Below, piece by piece: positions 1-11,280 of a stretch of DNA of 64,000 bases. Each line of letters opens with the position of its first letter. Position 1 is the stretch's first letter. Made by a program: the position numbers and the translations under genes. Source of the stretch: Loxodes magnus (taxonomy: Eukaryota > Ciliophora > Karyorelictea > Loxodida > Loxodidae); contig CAMPDV010001947.1 of assembly GCA_946699065.1 (NCBI GenBank), positions 23,421 to 87,420 of the forward strand, read 5' to 3'. Below the pieces are notes generated by a model. It searched no databases and was not told where the DNA came from. It was given only the letters and a program-made list of their open reading frames with translations.

Positions 1-696
1 CACTTGGCTTATAATTTTTTTGATTGAACCATACTAGTGGAAGTTTTTATTACTCTAGCGTGTAGTTTTATTTTTAAAAATTATAGACATCTTTAGTAAA
101 TGCTAAGCAATAAATCTTTGGTTCGTATTTTTCATCAATTAAAATATTAGATGAGGTAAAATTTCCGTGAAAGTCACCAACTTCGTGTATAGCTTTTAAT
201 CATTGTGCGATTTCTAACACTAGTTACATTTTTTTAAAGTATAGCTATGGAGATAATGAAGGTATTTCTTGAAATAAACTTTTATTCTTTATCAAGTCAT
301 GTAAATTTCTTTTTTCACAATAGTCTGCATAATGTCATAGAAAAATGTTATTTTAGTCTTCTATATCGATAATAACTCCTAGAATATTCAAAACTCTTTA
401 ATGCTAAACAGCTAGAAGAACCAGACAATCGTTGTAAATATATTAATAGCTTCCTATTTTATTTAACTATTCCATTTGAAAGTTTTAAGAATATAATATT
501 TGTCTTTTATGCTGATATGAAAAATAGAAACAAATTCATCTGAGTGTATTTCTCTCCATTCTTTATAAAATCCTTAAGAAAGGAACTTTTTCTATGAGTC
601 TCATATTCTTATTTAAGATTTCTTATCTTTTCCAGCTCCTTTTTATTTTAAGAAGCTTTGAATGTCCTCTATCGTGTATCTCCTTTGATCCTCCAT
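1..696 (-). CDS. Protein-kinase-like gene (likely pseudokinase), 3' end cut by window edge
   Basis: Read with UAR=Q and UGA=W, the minus strand from the ATG at 694-696 gives MEDQRRYTIEDIQSFL and then a kinase N-lobe: DKYYILKTFK carries a candidate ATP-binding lysine, followed by an acidic helix (IKQEAIN). A one-base frame break near 440-450 leads into VLNILGVIID, then YCEKRNLHDLI (hinge/helix D-like), IAQWLKAIHE (helix E) and DFHGNFTSSNILID at about 140-185. This last stretch aligns with the catalytic loop HRDxKxxN of TKL/receptor-like kinases, but reads HGN, so the catalytic Asp is missing. The DFG position reads CLAF. LPLVWFN near the edge resembles the region before APE. Several Trp codons are UGA. 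Loss of both catalytic acidic residues points to a pseudokinase. The frame break may be real decay or a sequencing error. Confidence 0.68.
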
Positions 697-1032
697 TATT
701 AATTTTATAATTTAGTTATAATTTAGCTTATTTAAATGATATAAGCTGATGTAGTTCTAAATTATTTTATTAAGTTGTTAAACAGATCTATTTTAAACAA
801 AGTAGTTTGCTTTAGTTTTTAAAATTCTCTTTTAATTCATTTTTTTCATAATAATAAGGATTAAGTTTGCTTATCTCTAACTATAACTTTCTTTAATTTT
901 ACATTTGGTTAAAACTTTACTTTTTTGATTTTTATCTTACAAGAAATTTAAATTATAGAGAAAAGTTAGAAGCTGCTATATAGATGAAGTAACTGAGTAT
1001 AGAGAAAATAGAGGAATGCATTTATTTCTAAT

Positions 1033-2394
1033 ATATTAAAAGAAGATAACCTAAAGAAATTAGGTCTGTTGCTATTAGTTTAAATGGATAGAGATATTAA
1101 ATAGAAATAGTTATATGAGCTGATGATTAATGAAGCACTAAATGCACCAAATCGCATAAGTTATATTATTCTTAATAATCTTCTATTTAATATCTTTTAT
1201 ACACTCTTTAACCTAAGTCTTATTTAATTGCATAGCTTCTAGTAAACAAATTTGGATTAATAAGAAACTTAAGCGTCTTATTTCATTATTATTCCATTTA
1301 ATATTCAACCAAGTACTAAATTAGAGTTATAAGATTATTTCATCAGTGTTGCTTTATCTATGATATCAAGTTAATTTTATATTTCAAATACACTACATTT
1401 AACACTCTTAATTAAGCTTACTACATGTAAAGTGTTGTTTATTGATTTTTAGACAACTCCAATTTAAATAAAGAGAATGAGCAAACATCCAAAATAAAAA
1501 TTTTTAATCTCTGGATTGTACTTAAGAAAAATACTAAGAGTAAATGCAAAATCTTAGCATTGCTATGCTATTTTCCAAGATACCTTTGATGGCCTATAAA
1601 TAAGATATTTTGCCAATCTAGTTTAACTTGAAGCAAAACCAAGCAGCATTCTAAAAGATGCTTATAGCTAGTTATTTATAACTTCAAAGCTTAAAGGCAA
1701 TAACTTAATCTTAATCTAAATAAAAGGTAGAAGAATAAACTTGTGTAGATAATTCTATTATTGTTAATTTTCAAAAGTAAATAAATATTAAAATTGTATC
1801 AAGTGAACAGGTTTGAGTTATTTAAAAATAATTACCATTGGAAAGTTACACTAAGTGCCTAAGATAGTTTTCTAGAACCTCTTTTGATAATAAGAGATTT
1901 ACTATATACTTAGAGGCAAAATAAAAAAATGAAATTTTGGATTTAAATATTTAGAAGAACAGAATAGAAATTGCTGAACTTCATTAGTCTATCAGAAATT
2001 TCATTTTGTCATTCAATTAAAAAGAAGTAATTTATATTTTTGGAAGCTACGTCACAGCATCAAGTAGGGATATTTATTTTTAAATTTAATTCACAATCAA
2101 TAAAAAATATACCCATAGAGCTACTTAGGTCAGGTTCATGTTCCTGAGAACATGTTAAGAGTTTGAATATCTACTTCATATGAGATTCAGAGGAAATCTT
2201 TTTAAAGTATAAGTATATGATTTTAAAAGTATTACAGCACCCTGTTTAAAAACTTTAGTTACTCAAAATTAACTCACCAAACCATATGAAAATTTAGTAA
2301 ATATTTATAATTTCACATGAAAGAGATTACTGTTTGCTATTACTTTAATCTAAGTATCTAAGAAAACTTCAAAGATATATAATTAATACATTGA
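1033..2394 (+). CDS. Hypothetical protein, one frame of about 450 codons
   Basis: With all three stop triplets read as sense, one frame runs without a break and ends at UGA 2392-2394. The start is unsure; the first in-frame ATG is at 1084. The product is mixed and gene-like rather than low-complexity: KLGLLLLVQMDRDIK, then KLELQDYFISVALSMIS, IFQDTFDGLQIRYFANLV, and YLGQVHVPENMLRVW near the C-terminus. Seven in-frame UGA codons fall where Trp is acceptable. QEIYYILRGKIKKW around codon 290 loosely resembles the central strand-turn of cyclic-nucleotide-binding domains (YIIxxG), but the rest of that motif is not visible, so no function is assigned. GC content is higher than in the flanking sequence. 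The 330 bases before it, up to the kinase gene, show nothing clear. Confidence 0.42.
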
Positions 2395-3416
2395 GCATAA
2401 TAAAATAAATATTTTCTTATTATTTAAAAGATATTAAAATAGCTTAGGATTTATTATTTTAAATAGCTCTATTTATTATATTTATCATTGAGCTGAAGAT
2501 TAATCATAAAGATATAAGCTTAACTTTAAAAATAAATCTTCTTATTTAATTTGGAATATTTCTCTTAAAATTAAACAAAGAACGCGTTGTAGAACACATC
2601 CTCTTAAATTAATTAAACTTTATATTAAAATTTAAGGCTAAAAATAGAATGCTTTAATCTTTACAGCTTAGAAATATTTTAGCTATTTGGATTTAAATAA
2701 AATTTATCAATCTATTTTATAGCTTTAATAAATAGAAAGGAATTAAGTTAATTGTAAATAAGTAGAATCATCATTGCTATAAATAGAAAAAGCTCTACAG
2801 TTATTTATTTTTAAACCTAAAAGTAAGTTATAAATTAATTTAGTAAATATGAATTTAGTAACTAAGATAAATAATATAAATAGTGCATATAATCAATTTA
2901 TATAAATAAAATAAATATCATAGTTATAAATGTATAAGTAGCTTAGCATTGGCTGATATAAATATTAAATAAAATAGATATTAAAATAAAATAATATCAC
3001 TTAATAATAAAACCTCTTTAAAAGTGAAAGATAAAGCTAATCTAATATATAAATCATAAAGTATAAACATAGTTCAAGTAATTATATTTCCTTTGTTCTA
3101 AAACATGCTAAACTTTTTGTTGCTAGCTTATAATAATTAAAAAAAATTAGGATTTAAAAATTTAATAAAAACTTCTAATGTTTAAATGAATAACTTTAAG
3201 ATAATAATTTGATGAAATGTACTTAATGATTAAACTTGAATAATTAATAGATAATTATCATTTAAATAATAAATTAATAAGTAAGTAATGCTAACTTTAG
3301 TTTATTTAATTATAATTAAGAAAGAATGTTTATTTAAATTATAATGATTCTATTTAAAATATTAGTAAAAATAATTAAATAAACTAAGCATTTAAGATAG
3401 ATTAATAATAAAAGAT
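2395..3416. other. AT-rich intergenic stretch
   Basis: About 85 percent A+T, made of short TTAAAT/ATAAAT-like words. No frame with coding-like composition, no RNA gene and no long repeat was recognised. Confidence 0.5.
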
Positions 3417-3429
3417 ATATGCTAAAAAT
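3417..3429. repeat. Left copy of 13-bp direct repeat (probable target-site duplication)
   Basis: ATATGCTAAAAAT at 3417-3429 is repeated exactly at 4252-4264. The two copies flank a higher-GC insert, as expected for a target-site duplication. Confidence 0.65.
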
Positions 3430-4251
3430 TAAAAAAAAATGGCGGAATGGAACAAAGGCTTTCTCGACTAAAAGGCTTCTCGTAGATCCTTAGATCAATA
3501 TTTCCAGCTCTAACAAACTCCAACAAAGACAAAAAAGAAATAATATTGTAAAATCTCAGGAGAAAAATAATTTCCTTCCAAGATTTCAAAAAAAGTTACA
3601 CCTTCGAACAACTTATGAACTAAGATAAAAAGTCTCTTGCTTAAATCATTTTTGATTACATTGATAAGGTAGAGAACCTCGAACATTACGTCATGAGTTT
3701 ACAATAAGTCTTATAAGATCATGTCGAGGACGAGAGACCGCATAATGAATTTGTGACTAAAGAGGACATTAACAACAGATATTAAGAAATAGAACGCGAT
3801 ATAGTAAGAATTGATGAATAAATGGGAACAGATTTCTTAAAGTATGAAAGCGCATTTTAATAAATAACGGACATAAAAAAGAGAAAAGGAAAATTAGAGG
3901 AATAAGACCTAAAAAGAAATAATGATCCAATGGTAATAGAAGAATAACCTATGACGACAGAAAAATTTTTCAAGAAAAAATGTTATATATGCGGCAGTTT
4001 ATTTCACTTATGAAAAAAAGTGTAGGAGGAATTGGTAAATAAGAAAAAATATTTGGAAAGAACTTACAAATTTTTCCTTCCTCTGATGGTTAGCTTTGAA
4101 GAAAAAAGATAACTCCAAGACCATTCGGAAAGCTCGGAAGTGAACTTGGGTGGAGACACCGGCGAGTCCGAGACCCTGTAAAAGGTAATGCAGGGATTAT
4201 GGACCTATTAAGGAAACATTCCATTATCCATAAAATTTTTAATTTAATTTA
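3430..4251 (+). mobile_element. 822-bp retroposon-like element with a CCHC-knuckle ORF
   Basis: This block is much richer in G+C than the sequence on both sides and lies exactly between two perfect 13-bp direct repeats. It starts with a short A run just before the ORF ATG and ends in an AT-rich tail. I see no terminal inverted repeats and no polymerase. A 13-bp duplication is long for most cut-and-paste transposons and fits non-LTR-type insertion better, so this may be a non-autonomous gag/ORF1-only element or an ORF1 remnant. The ORF is nearly full length, which suggests recent insertion. Confidence 0.62.
3447..4211 (+). CDS. Gag/ORF1-like protein with CCHC zinc knuckle
   Basis: From ATG 3447 a single frame reads MEQRLSRLKGFSQILRS, then a charged, helix-rich coiled-coil-like body (ENLEHYVMSLQQVLQDHVED around residues 80-100), then at 3981 the zinc-knuckle sequence CYICGSLFHLWKK, residues about 179-191. 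This matches C-X2-C-X4-H-X4-C except that the last Cys falls one base out of frame behind a run of seven A; with six A it would be present. The Trp in the knuckle is a UGA. The downstream frame stays acidic and serine-rich (LQDHSESSEVNLGGDTGESE) to about 4200, and TAA 4209-4211 is taken as the end. CCHC knuckles bind nucleic acid in Gag and LINE ORF1 proteins; that role is inferred here. The protein fills the 822-bp element. Confidence 0.62.
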
Positions 4252-4264
4252 ATATGCTAAAAAT
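4252..4264. repeat. Right copy of 13-bp direct repeat
   Basis: Exact copy of the 13 bases at 3417-3429; it marks the right edge of the inserted element. Confidence 0.65.
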
Positions 4265-6644
4265 AAAGATAAAATAATTATTATAATTATTAAGCTTAAT
4301 AATAGCAAAAGCCAACTGCTAATAGTGCTTCTTATTTTATTACTTCTTTATTAATTATTTTAGATTTAAGTTGAGCAAACCAATAAAAAGAATATTAATA
4401 TAATTTTATTTTAATTTTAATGATTTGATGACTTTTTCAAAGTTGAGAAAGTTTATTATATCCTCTATAATAAATCTAAGTTAAAAGAAGTATGATAGAA
4501 ATCGCCTTTTACATTAGCAGAATAAATTTTTTTTAATTGATGAAAGTAAGAATTTTAATTACTTAAGACAAGAAGTTCTGAGACTTTTAAAATCTTAATA
4601 AATATCTAATTAATATTCATAAAGATTAATAAATTAATAATTTACTATTATTCCTAAAATTTAAAATTTAAGAATCTAAAATTAGACTAAAGAGTTAATA
4701 ATCTTAGCAATTTTATTAAATAAAAAATAGCGACTAAAGATGATTAATAATAAAAGGGATAATTCTTTAGTATTAGATTAATATTAATTTATAATAAAAA
4801 ATCTTAATTTTTTAATTAGTAGTGATAATTTTAGATTTATTAGTAAAAAATAAAGAAAGCAAATATAGGCGTCTTTTCTTAAAGTTCTACTTTTAGGGTA
4901 TTCAGTTGCTTTAAAATCTAATTAAAGTCTTTAAGTAATTTTGATTTTTAAGCAAAACACAAATTAAAAAAAATTTAACTATCTTTATTGCATTTCGTAT
5001 TTGTTGAATAAATAAAAAAACATAATCTTGATTTAATCTAAAATATTAATAGCAATTCTAGCTTTTTATAAGTTTAGACAGTTACTTCTTTAAAGACTTA
5101 TCATAACTTTAATAATTTGACTATTATTCATAATATTTCCGTAAAATGATTTTGTATGTTCTAAACTTCAAATGATTAGACTTTTAATTACTCTTCCTTT
5201 GTCCCTTATGTAAGTAATTTATATTGGTCTAAAGTTATTCGTATTTATTCAAAAAATCATAAATTTGTATTTTTAAATTTATTCACTAAGTTCTGACAAA
5301 ATCCTATAACTATTGAAAATAAGCACTTAGACCCTTTTATAAATGAATTTCTTTACAATGAAATAGAAATTATAACTTACTTTTTCTATATTTATACTAT
5401 CTTCAAATTAAAAGCACTACAAATCTTACAATATTTTATAGAATTTTAAATCTGAAAATTTAGTAAATAAAATAAATAATTTATAAACTTATAAAATAAA
5501 TAAATTACTGTCTATCTATTATATTTGATTATTTAGATATTTATCTATTTATTTATTTTATTTTAATAAATTAAATAAAAAATTAAATTAATATAATAAT
5601 AGAGGAATAAAAGCTTTTAAATTATTATAGTTTTTATATTAATATCTAAAAGAATATTGGGGATAGAACTATTATATATCATATAAGCATTATTATAATA
5701 TTTTTATATATTTGCCTAGAAAGAAATAACGATATGAATTAAAGTTTAAGATACACTATTATATTATCTTAAGATTTATATAGTTTTCATATCTAATTCG
5801 TAATTCTTTATTGTTGATTCCTTAATTATCTAATACTTAAGAATTTATTCAATTTTGAACTATACAATTGAGTATTTATAAAAGACTATTTTTCTTCCCG
5901 CAGAAGATGAAAATGAATGTGATAATATAAAAAATATAAAATATTTTTCTATTAATATCTACACATTAATTATTATTCCTACTAATAATTAAAGCAAAAG
6001 TTAATTATAATTAATGCTCTATATACAATCAAATGTTTAAATAACTAAAAAAAAATATTGGTATGATAAAAGATAAAAATGAAAGTAGTTATTCTTTTTT
6101 CTATCTCTTTTACTTAGTTACTTTATTGCTAAGTTATTATCTTTTAACTAGAATTTTATATTTCTAATAACTATTTAAATTGTACTATAGAGAGATAAAA
6201 ATTAAATTTAGAAATATTTTATTAAATATCTTAAATTAAAATGCTTTAATATCTTAAAATAATAAGTTGCTTAGTGCTTAATTTAAGTAAAAGCAATAAT
6301 TTTTATAATAAAATACATAAAATATTTTTAAATCCTACAATTAAAAGAAATTAAAAAGTTAAGATTCCTGCTATTGAAATCTATGAACCCTTTTAAATAA
6401 TTTTTTAGTAAAAGTAGAAATTATTATATTACATTAACAAAATGATTCTAAATCAATAATTAAATACTTACAAATAATAAAAAGGATAAATCCGAAAGAA
6501 TAAGAAGATTGTATTATCCTTACTATTGAAGAAAAAAAAGTAATGTATGCATGATAAAAATTAGTGACTAGGTAACCAGAATTTAAAAAAAATTGTTTCT
6601 CTGTAAACATAAATTGAGATATTTTCAAGGTAAACGAAAATTAA
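4265..6644. other. AT-rich stretch without a clear gene
   Basis: Mostly short AT words. A few slightly richer spots (about 5040-5240) did not give a persuasive protein in any frame. Nothing else was recognised. Confidence 0.4.
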
Positions 6645-7205
6645 ATGTTTGTATCTAGAAACCTTACTGAGAAAGAAGAAAAAATAGCAGCTTTTCTTAA
6701 AAATAAACAAAACATATTATGGAGATGTAAAATTAATTGGAATATAGAAAAATTAAATATAATAATAAATATAAGATCTACCAATTTCTTCTAAACAGAG
6801 TCTATTAATGTCAATAGAAATAGAACAAAATTAAGAAAAACAATCTTCAAATTAAATCCCGTGGGTTGAAGAAGGATAAAGTTCTACATTTGCTAAAAAC
6901 CTCTTCACTTTAAAAGATATTAGTAAAATGAGAAAAATTAAGAAAATTTTTTTAGTAATTTTGAAATATGCCCAACGAGAATAGTGTAATATTGCATAAA
7001 AATTCTATAACTAAAGACACTGAGATTTTTAAATTAAGTTTTAAAAGCTGAAAGTAAAGAAAAAAGTGATTTTAAGACTAAAAAAGAACAGAAGAAGAAT
7101 GATTTTTAGCAAGGATGATGTATTTAAAATTCGAATGAAAATCTTTAGTTAAAAGAGTTTAATTTAAAGAAATAATAGATTCTAAATCCCGCTTTAAAAA
7201 TATAA
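6645..7205 (+). CDS. Small hypothetical protein, probably frame-broken
   Basis: From ATG 6645 the frame reads MFVSRNLTEKEEKIAAFLKN, then FKLNPVGWRRIKFYIC; UGA gives a Trp in the GWRR segment. After a run of seven T near 6945 the better protein moves to another frame (MPNENSVILHKNSITKDTEI, from about 6968). The end is set at the TAA where composition falls back to plain AT. It is basic and lysine-rich, with no recognised domain. It could be an element fragment or a small gene; function unknown. Confidence 0.33.
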
Positions 7206-8355
7206 GATTATATTTTTTATTAATTATTTATTTATTTAAATGTAAAATATAAAGAAGTTAAATTAAATAAAATTTAAAAAGTTTCAAAGAAATATAAAAT
7301 GTTATTTAATGAAAGTCTTATATGGTTAATTATAAAATTTAAATAATATAATCTATTTAAAACTAGTAATCTGATGAATTATTTATTGCTATTAGATTAT
7401 TTAGATATATGAGTTATATATATAGCTAATAATTTTTATTTATAAATAAACTTATCAAAAAATCATACTCAAATTTAATGGGCTTTAATCTCTTTTTGAG
7501 AAATTCCATTCTACTGATTAAATAAGGTTACGCTATTTCAGAATTTTAATAGTTTCCTATATTTAATTATTTCGTAGATTTTCATTGTAGTACTAATAAA
7601 CGAAACTGGTTTTAAATTTTGTCAAAGAATCTCGAAATAAAAATTAAATGATAGATAGCTTTATTAATATAATAGTAATAAAAAGCTATTCTTTATTAGA
7701 GTATAAAAATAATTAATTATATCTAATAGCAAATAGTTTAATATAATAAAAAATAAGTTAATAATTAGTTTCAGAAATAATTACTTTTTTATTAATATAA
7801 ATTAAATTAATTTTTATCTGATAAATCTATTAAATTTTAATTTTTTATTTATATTTACAAAAGTTAATAAGAACTATTAAGTAAATTTTTAATTTTACCA
7901 AGTTAAAAATTATATAATTAAAAAATTTACTAATATATTAAAATTATATAAATTTTATAAATTTAGAAATTAAAAAACAATTGTAAAATAATAGATTTTT
8001 GAAATAAATGGAATTTAATTTTGATTTTTTTAAAAATATTTTAAAAAAATAAAAAAAGATAAAAAAAAGAATTAGAAAATAGCTGATATTAAATAAAGAA
8101 AATTACAAAAACAAATTAAAAAATAAATATTGCTTATATAAATATAATCTAAAAACAATCTACAAACTAGCAAATTTAAATTAAATTAAATTAAATTATT
8201 TTAATAAAAATTAAATTAAATAAGTTCAAGTTTATTTTAAATTATCAAAAGGTTAAAGAAAATTAGAATAATTTCTATAAATTTAATTTTTATATTTATT
8301 TCTACTATTATTGAACAACTAAATAAAATAAAATACCAAATTAGCTTTTTTTATC
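7206..8355. other. AT-rich intergenic stretch with short TTAAA repeats
   Basis: Very high A+T. It includes a short run of TAAAT/ATTAA-type pentamers around 8170-8225. No gene seen. Confidence 0.45.
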
Positions 8356-8358
8356 TTA

Positions 8359-8709
8359 TTAGCGGAACATGATTTTGGATTTTTCTTTTTTATCCATTCC
8401 AAGGATTTGAACTTTATTTAGTTAAATTGCAAAGGATAAATTATATGTAAATTTCCAACATTAAATCCTTCTGTCGTTATTTTTTGATTCTTTGGAGCTA
8501 TTCCTATCATAGTTGAGTTATGCTAGTACTTTCTTGAATTTTCAGGGGTAATTCTTGTAAGAGATTTTTTCCGAAGTTGATTTATTAATTTTCCAATTTT
8601 CTTCACTGCAAGTTACTTTAGGTCTTAAGTTTATTCTATCAATTAAACCTAAGATATGCTTGTAAGAAGAGATATTTATAATTTTCTCTTTTGGTTTAAG
8701 AGGTGACAT
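8359..8709 (-). CDS. Small hypothetical basic protein, 116 aa
   Basis: The minus-strand frame from ATG 8707-8709 reads MSPLKPKEKIINISSYKHIL, then INLRPKVTCSEENWKINKST and NYPWKFKKVLAQLNYDRNSS, and ends at two tandem TAA codons (8356-8361). It is rich in Lys, Asn and Ser, with both UGG and UGA Trp codons. GC content is clearly above the flanks. I recognise no family. The tandem TAA just where composition drops is a plausible stop, but TAA is also a sense codon in this genome. Confidence 0.42.
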
Positions 8710-9149
8710 AAAAACCTTTCTTGAATCCTTCTATTATTTCTAATAAATTAAGACATTAAAGTAAAATTTCTAAATTTTAAGCAATATTTTACATTTCTCA
8801 TTAAAAAGAAACGAGATATTCTAATTTAATTTTAAAGCAAAATAATATAATATCATTGTTACTTAAAAATAGGCTCTATTTATATATAATTTACTATTTT
8901 AATTAATCTTAGATCTTAAGATGTTGGTATTGTATATCATTAAAATAAAACTAAGATTGTTTTTAAACTTCCTTCTTAGAAACTTAGAATTATATTATCT
9001 TCATTTAGATAGTTATTTGAGAATAATGTATTTAATATTAGTTATTTATATTAAAACCACTTATAAAGTCTTTTGTATATTTAAGCTAACTCTTATATTT
9101 TCTTTTAATTGATAGTATTTGCATCATTAAATTGATAAGTCCAGAATTT

Positions 9150-9810
9150 CCTCCAAATTTGCTTTAGTAAATCAACAACATTGGAAGCTATTAGTATAAG
9201 CTTTAAATATGAAGGGTTTCAGTAGGAGCTAAGTTGTTTATGAATTGACTATTTCTTTTCGAGACGCTTTGGAAATATAATATATCTATTACTTCTATTA
9301 AATCCCTACAGTCTGATCTCAAAGATATAATTTATCTGTATCTTCAACCTTACTAAGGTTTAGTACAAACTAAAGAGAAAAATAATTTCAAGTTGATTTA
9401 ATTAAAAGCTACATTAAGTAATTGTCACTTATTAAAATTAATTCATTTATTGATATTCTCACGTTATCCTAAATTATGCTACTTTCAATACTTTGCTGAA
9501 ATTTTCCTTATATTATAAGCATCTTTATATTAAAATGACTTATTTAAAATAGCCAGATTCGTTAATTAATAGCTCTATAATAAAAGCAATAGCACTCTAT
9601 ATTTGAGATACGCTATCTAAAGATATTAATTATATTTACAATACAACTTCATAAAGTTATCTTATATTTACATTTATTTTGAGTCATTGTACTATTAAAA
9701 GATTTAGGCTTATTCATAATTTACTAACTTAGATAAAGGAATTAAGATTTCGTTTAGTTATATCCATAAAATGAAGCTCGGTCAAGCATGATATTTAATT
9801 TTATTTAGCT
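9150..9810 (+). CDS. Possible gene fragment, unknown
   Basis: One plus-strand frame gives a mixed protein: LEAISISFKYEGFQQELS, then LKQPDSLINSSIIKAIALYI and LIHNLLTQIKELRFRLV. Codon composition differs from the AT filler around it. There is no clear start or end and no known domain. Because every frame is open in this code, the support is composition only. Confidence 0.25.
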
Positions 9811-10173
9811 AAAAAGGGATTTTCTCAATTATGTATTTATATAATTTATCTGAGAAATTGAAAAGCTCAAATTTAAGTAAAATTTTAAGCTTTTCTTCTC
9901 TAATAAGCTTAGAAGTTTATCTTCTCAGCTTTTATCTGTATAGGATTTTTTATTCAAAGGTTTCCCCAAGATCTTCATAAATCAACTTTTCCGTTTATTA
10001 TACCAAATTTTTTATGTTGCTTCATTCATCTTTTTTAAATAGCTTACATAGTTTTTATCCTATTACATTTCAATAATTAAGACATATCACTAAGTTAATA
10101 TAAATTATCCTTTAAATCCTATACATTATGAAAAAAGGGGAAAATTAAATTTCTAGGCTAGTACTTTTTGGAG

Positions 10174-11226
10174 ATGAGTAGTGGAATAATTGAAGATATT
10201 TAACTAGATTAATGACTTAAACTAAGCTACTGCTATAACTTTAAAAGTGTTTTAGATGCCTTATAAGCAAATATAATGCTACTAAGTCTTAATTATAAGG
10301 CAAGGAGTAGTTTAATGATGGTAGCTAATTTTAAGCCAAAATAAAGAAGGCTGAATTAGATTGGTTATTATGAAAAGCATCTAGTTCATTAGTAAAGAAG
10401 TGTATTTTAAATTATTATTAGTAGAACCAAAGGATAAAGCTTTTATCCTTTTACCAATATAAAAGCATATAAAAAGAAATAACTTAGTTATCATGTAATA
10501 AATAGGATAAATAAATAAAAAGCTTCGATTATATTTAATTTAGATTCAATATGAAAATAGTTAAGGTTCAGAATCATTTTTCCTTTTAATAAAATTTTGA
10601 TCACTTAATTAAAGGAAAATGCTAGAGAAATAGTAATTAATATTCTTAGAATATAATTCTAACTCTTAACAATTAAAAATAAACCTGAATCAAATAAAAG
10701 TATAGCTACTCTACTTTATTAGTTTTCTAAATTTATCTTATGCTTCATTTCTTCCATTAAACCTTTTTTTAAATATTCCTGCAAGTTTAGCTGATATTAA
10801 AATTTTTTATTTCGCAAAGGCAATTTAGGCAATATTCTTATTAGAAAGCCAACTGAAAGTTAAAAAGGAAAATAGAATCTATAGGTAACAAATATTAGGT
10901 ATTGCTTATTTGCTTATTATCTATTAATTAGAATAAAAGATCTAATAGCTTTAACATTTTAAATATTAATCTATTTTATTACATTTCACACAGCTATTTA
11001 TACATTCAATTTTACTATTAGTCATTTAATTTTTATAGGATTATTGTAGTGGACATTACATAGAGCAATTACTATTCAACTGAGTTATTAGGCTATTTAA
11101 GTTTTTAATTTATTTTAATACTTGGGAATGTTTTTGACACCAATATATTACATCCTTTTATATTTTAATTATGAAGGAATAATTATACTTATTGGTCTTT
11201 TAATAGTTATGTTTAAAGCAGAATAA
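10174..11226 (+). CDS. Hypothetical multi-span membrane protein, about 350 aa
   Basis: From ATG 10174 one frame runs unbroken: MSSGIIEDIQLDQWLKLSYC, then an amphipathic region (KSVLDALQANIMLLSLNYKA, RRLNQIGYYEKHLVHQQRS), a lysine-rich middle, and hydrophobic C-terminal segments (LIALTFQILIYFITFHTAIY, YLGMFLTPIYYILLYF, IIILIGLLIVMF) that look like three to five membrane helices. The end is placed at TAA 11224-11226, after the last hydrophobic segment. The next gene's signal peptide starts 54 bases further on in the same frame, with no UGA between, so either this TAA terminates or the two are fused. No domain recognised. Confidence 0.45.
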
Positions 11227-11280
11227 GCAAACTTAACTTATTTAAATTGTTATTAACTTCACTGTTTAATTATAATTCAT

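Noticed and set aside
1033..2394. Assignment as a cyclic-nucleotide-binding protein
   Set aside because: Only one strand-like segment resembles the domain; the phosphate-binding cassette was not found.
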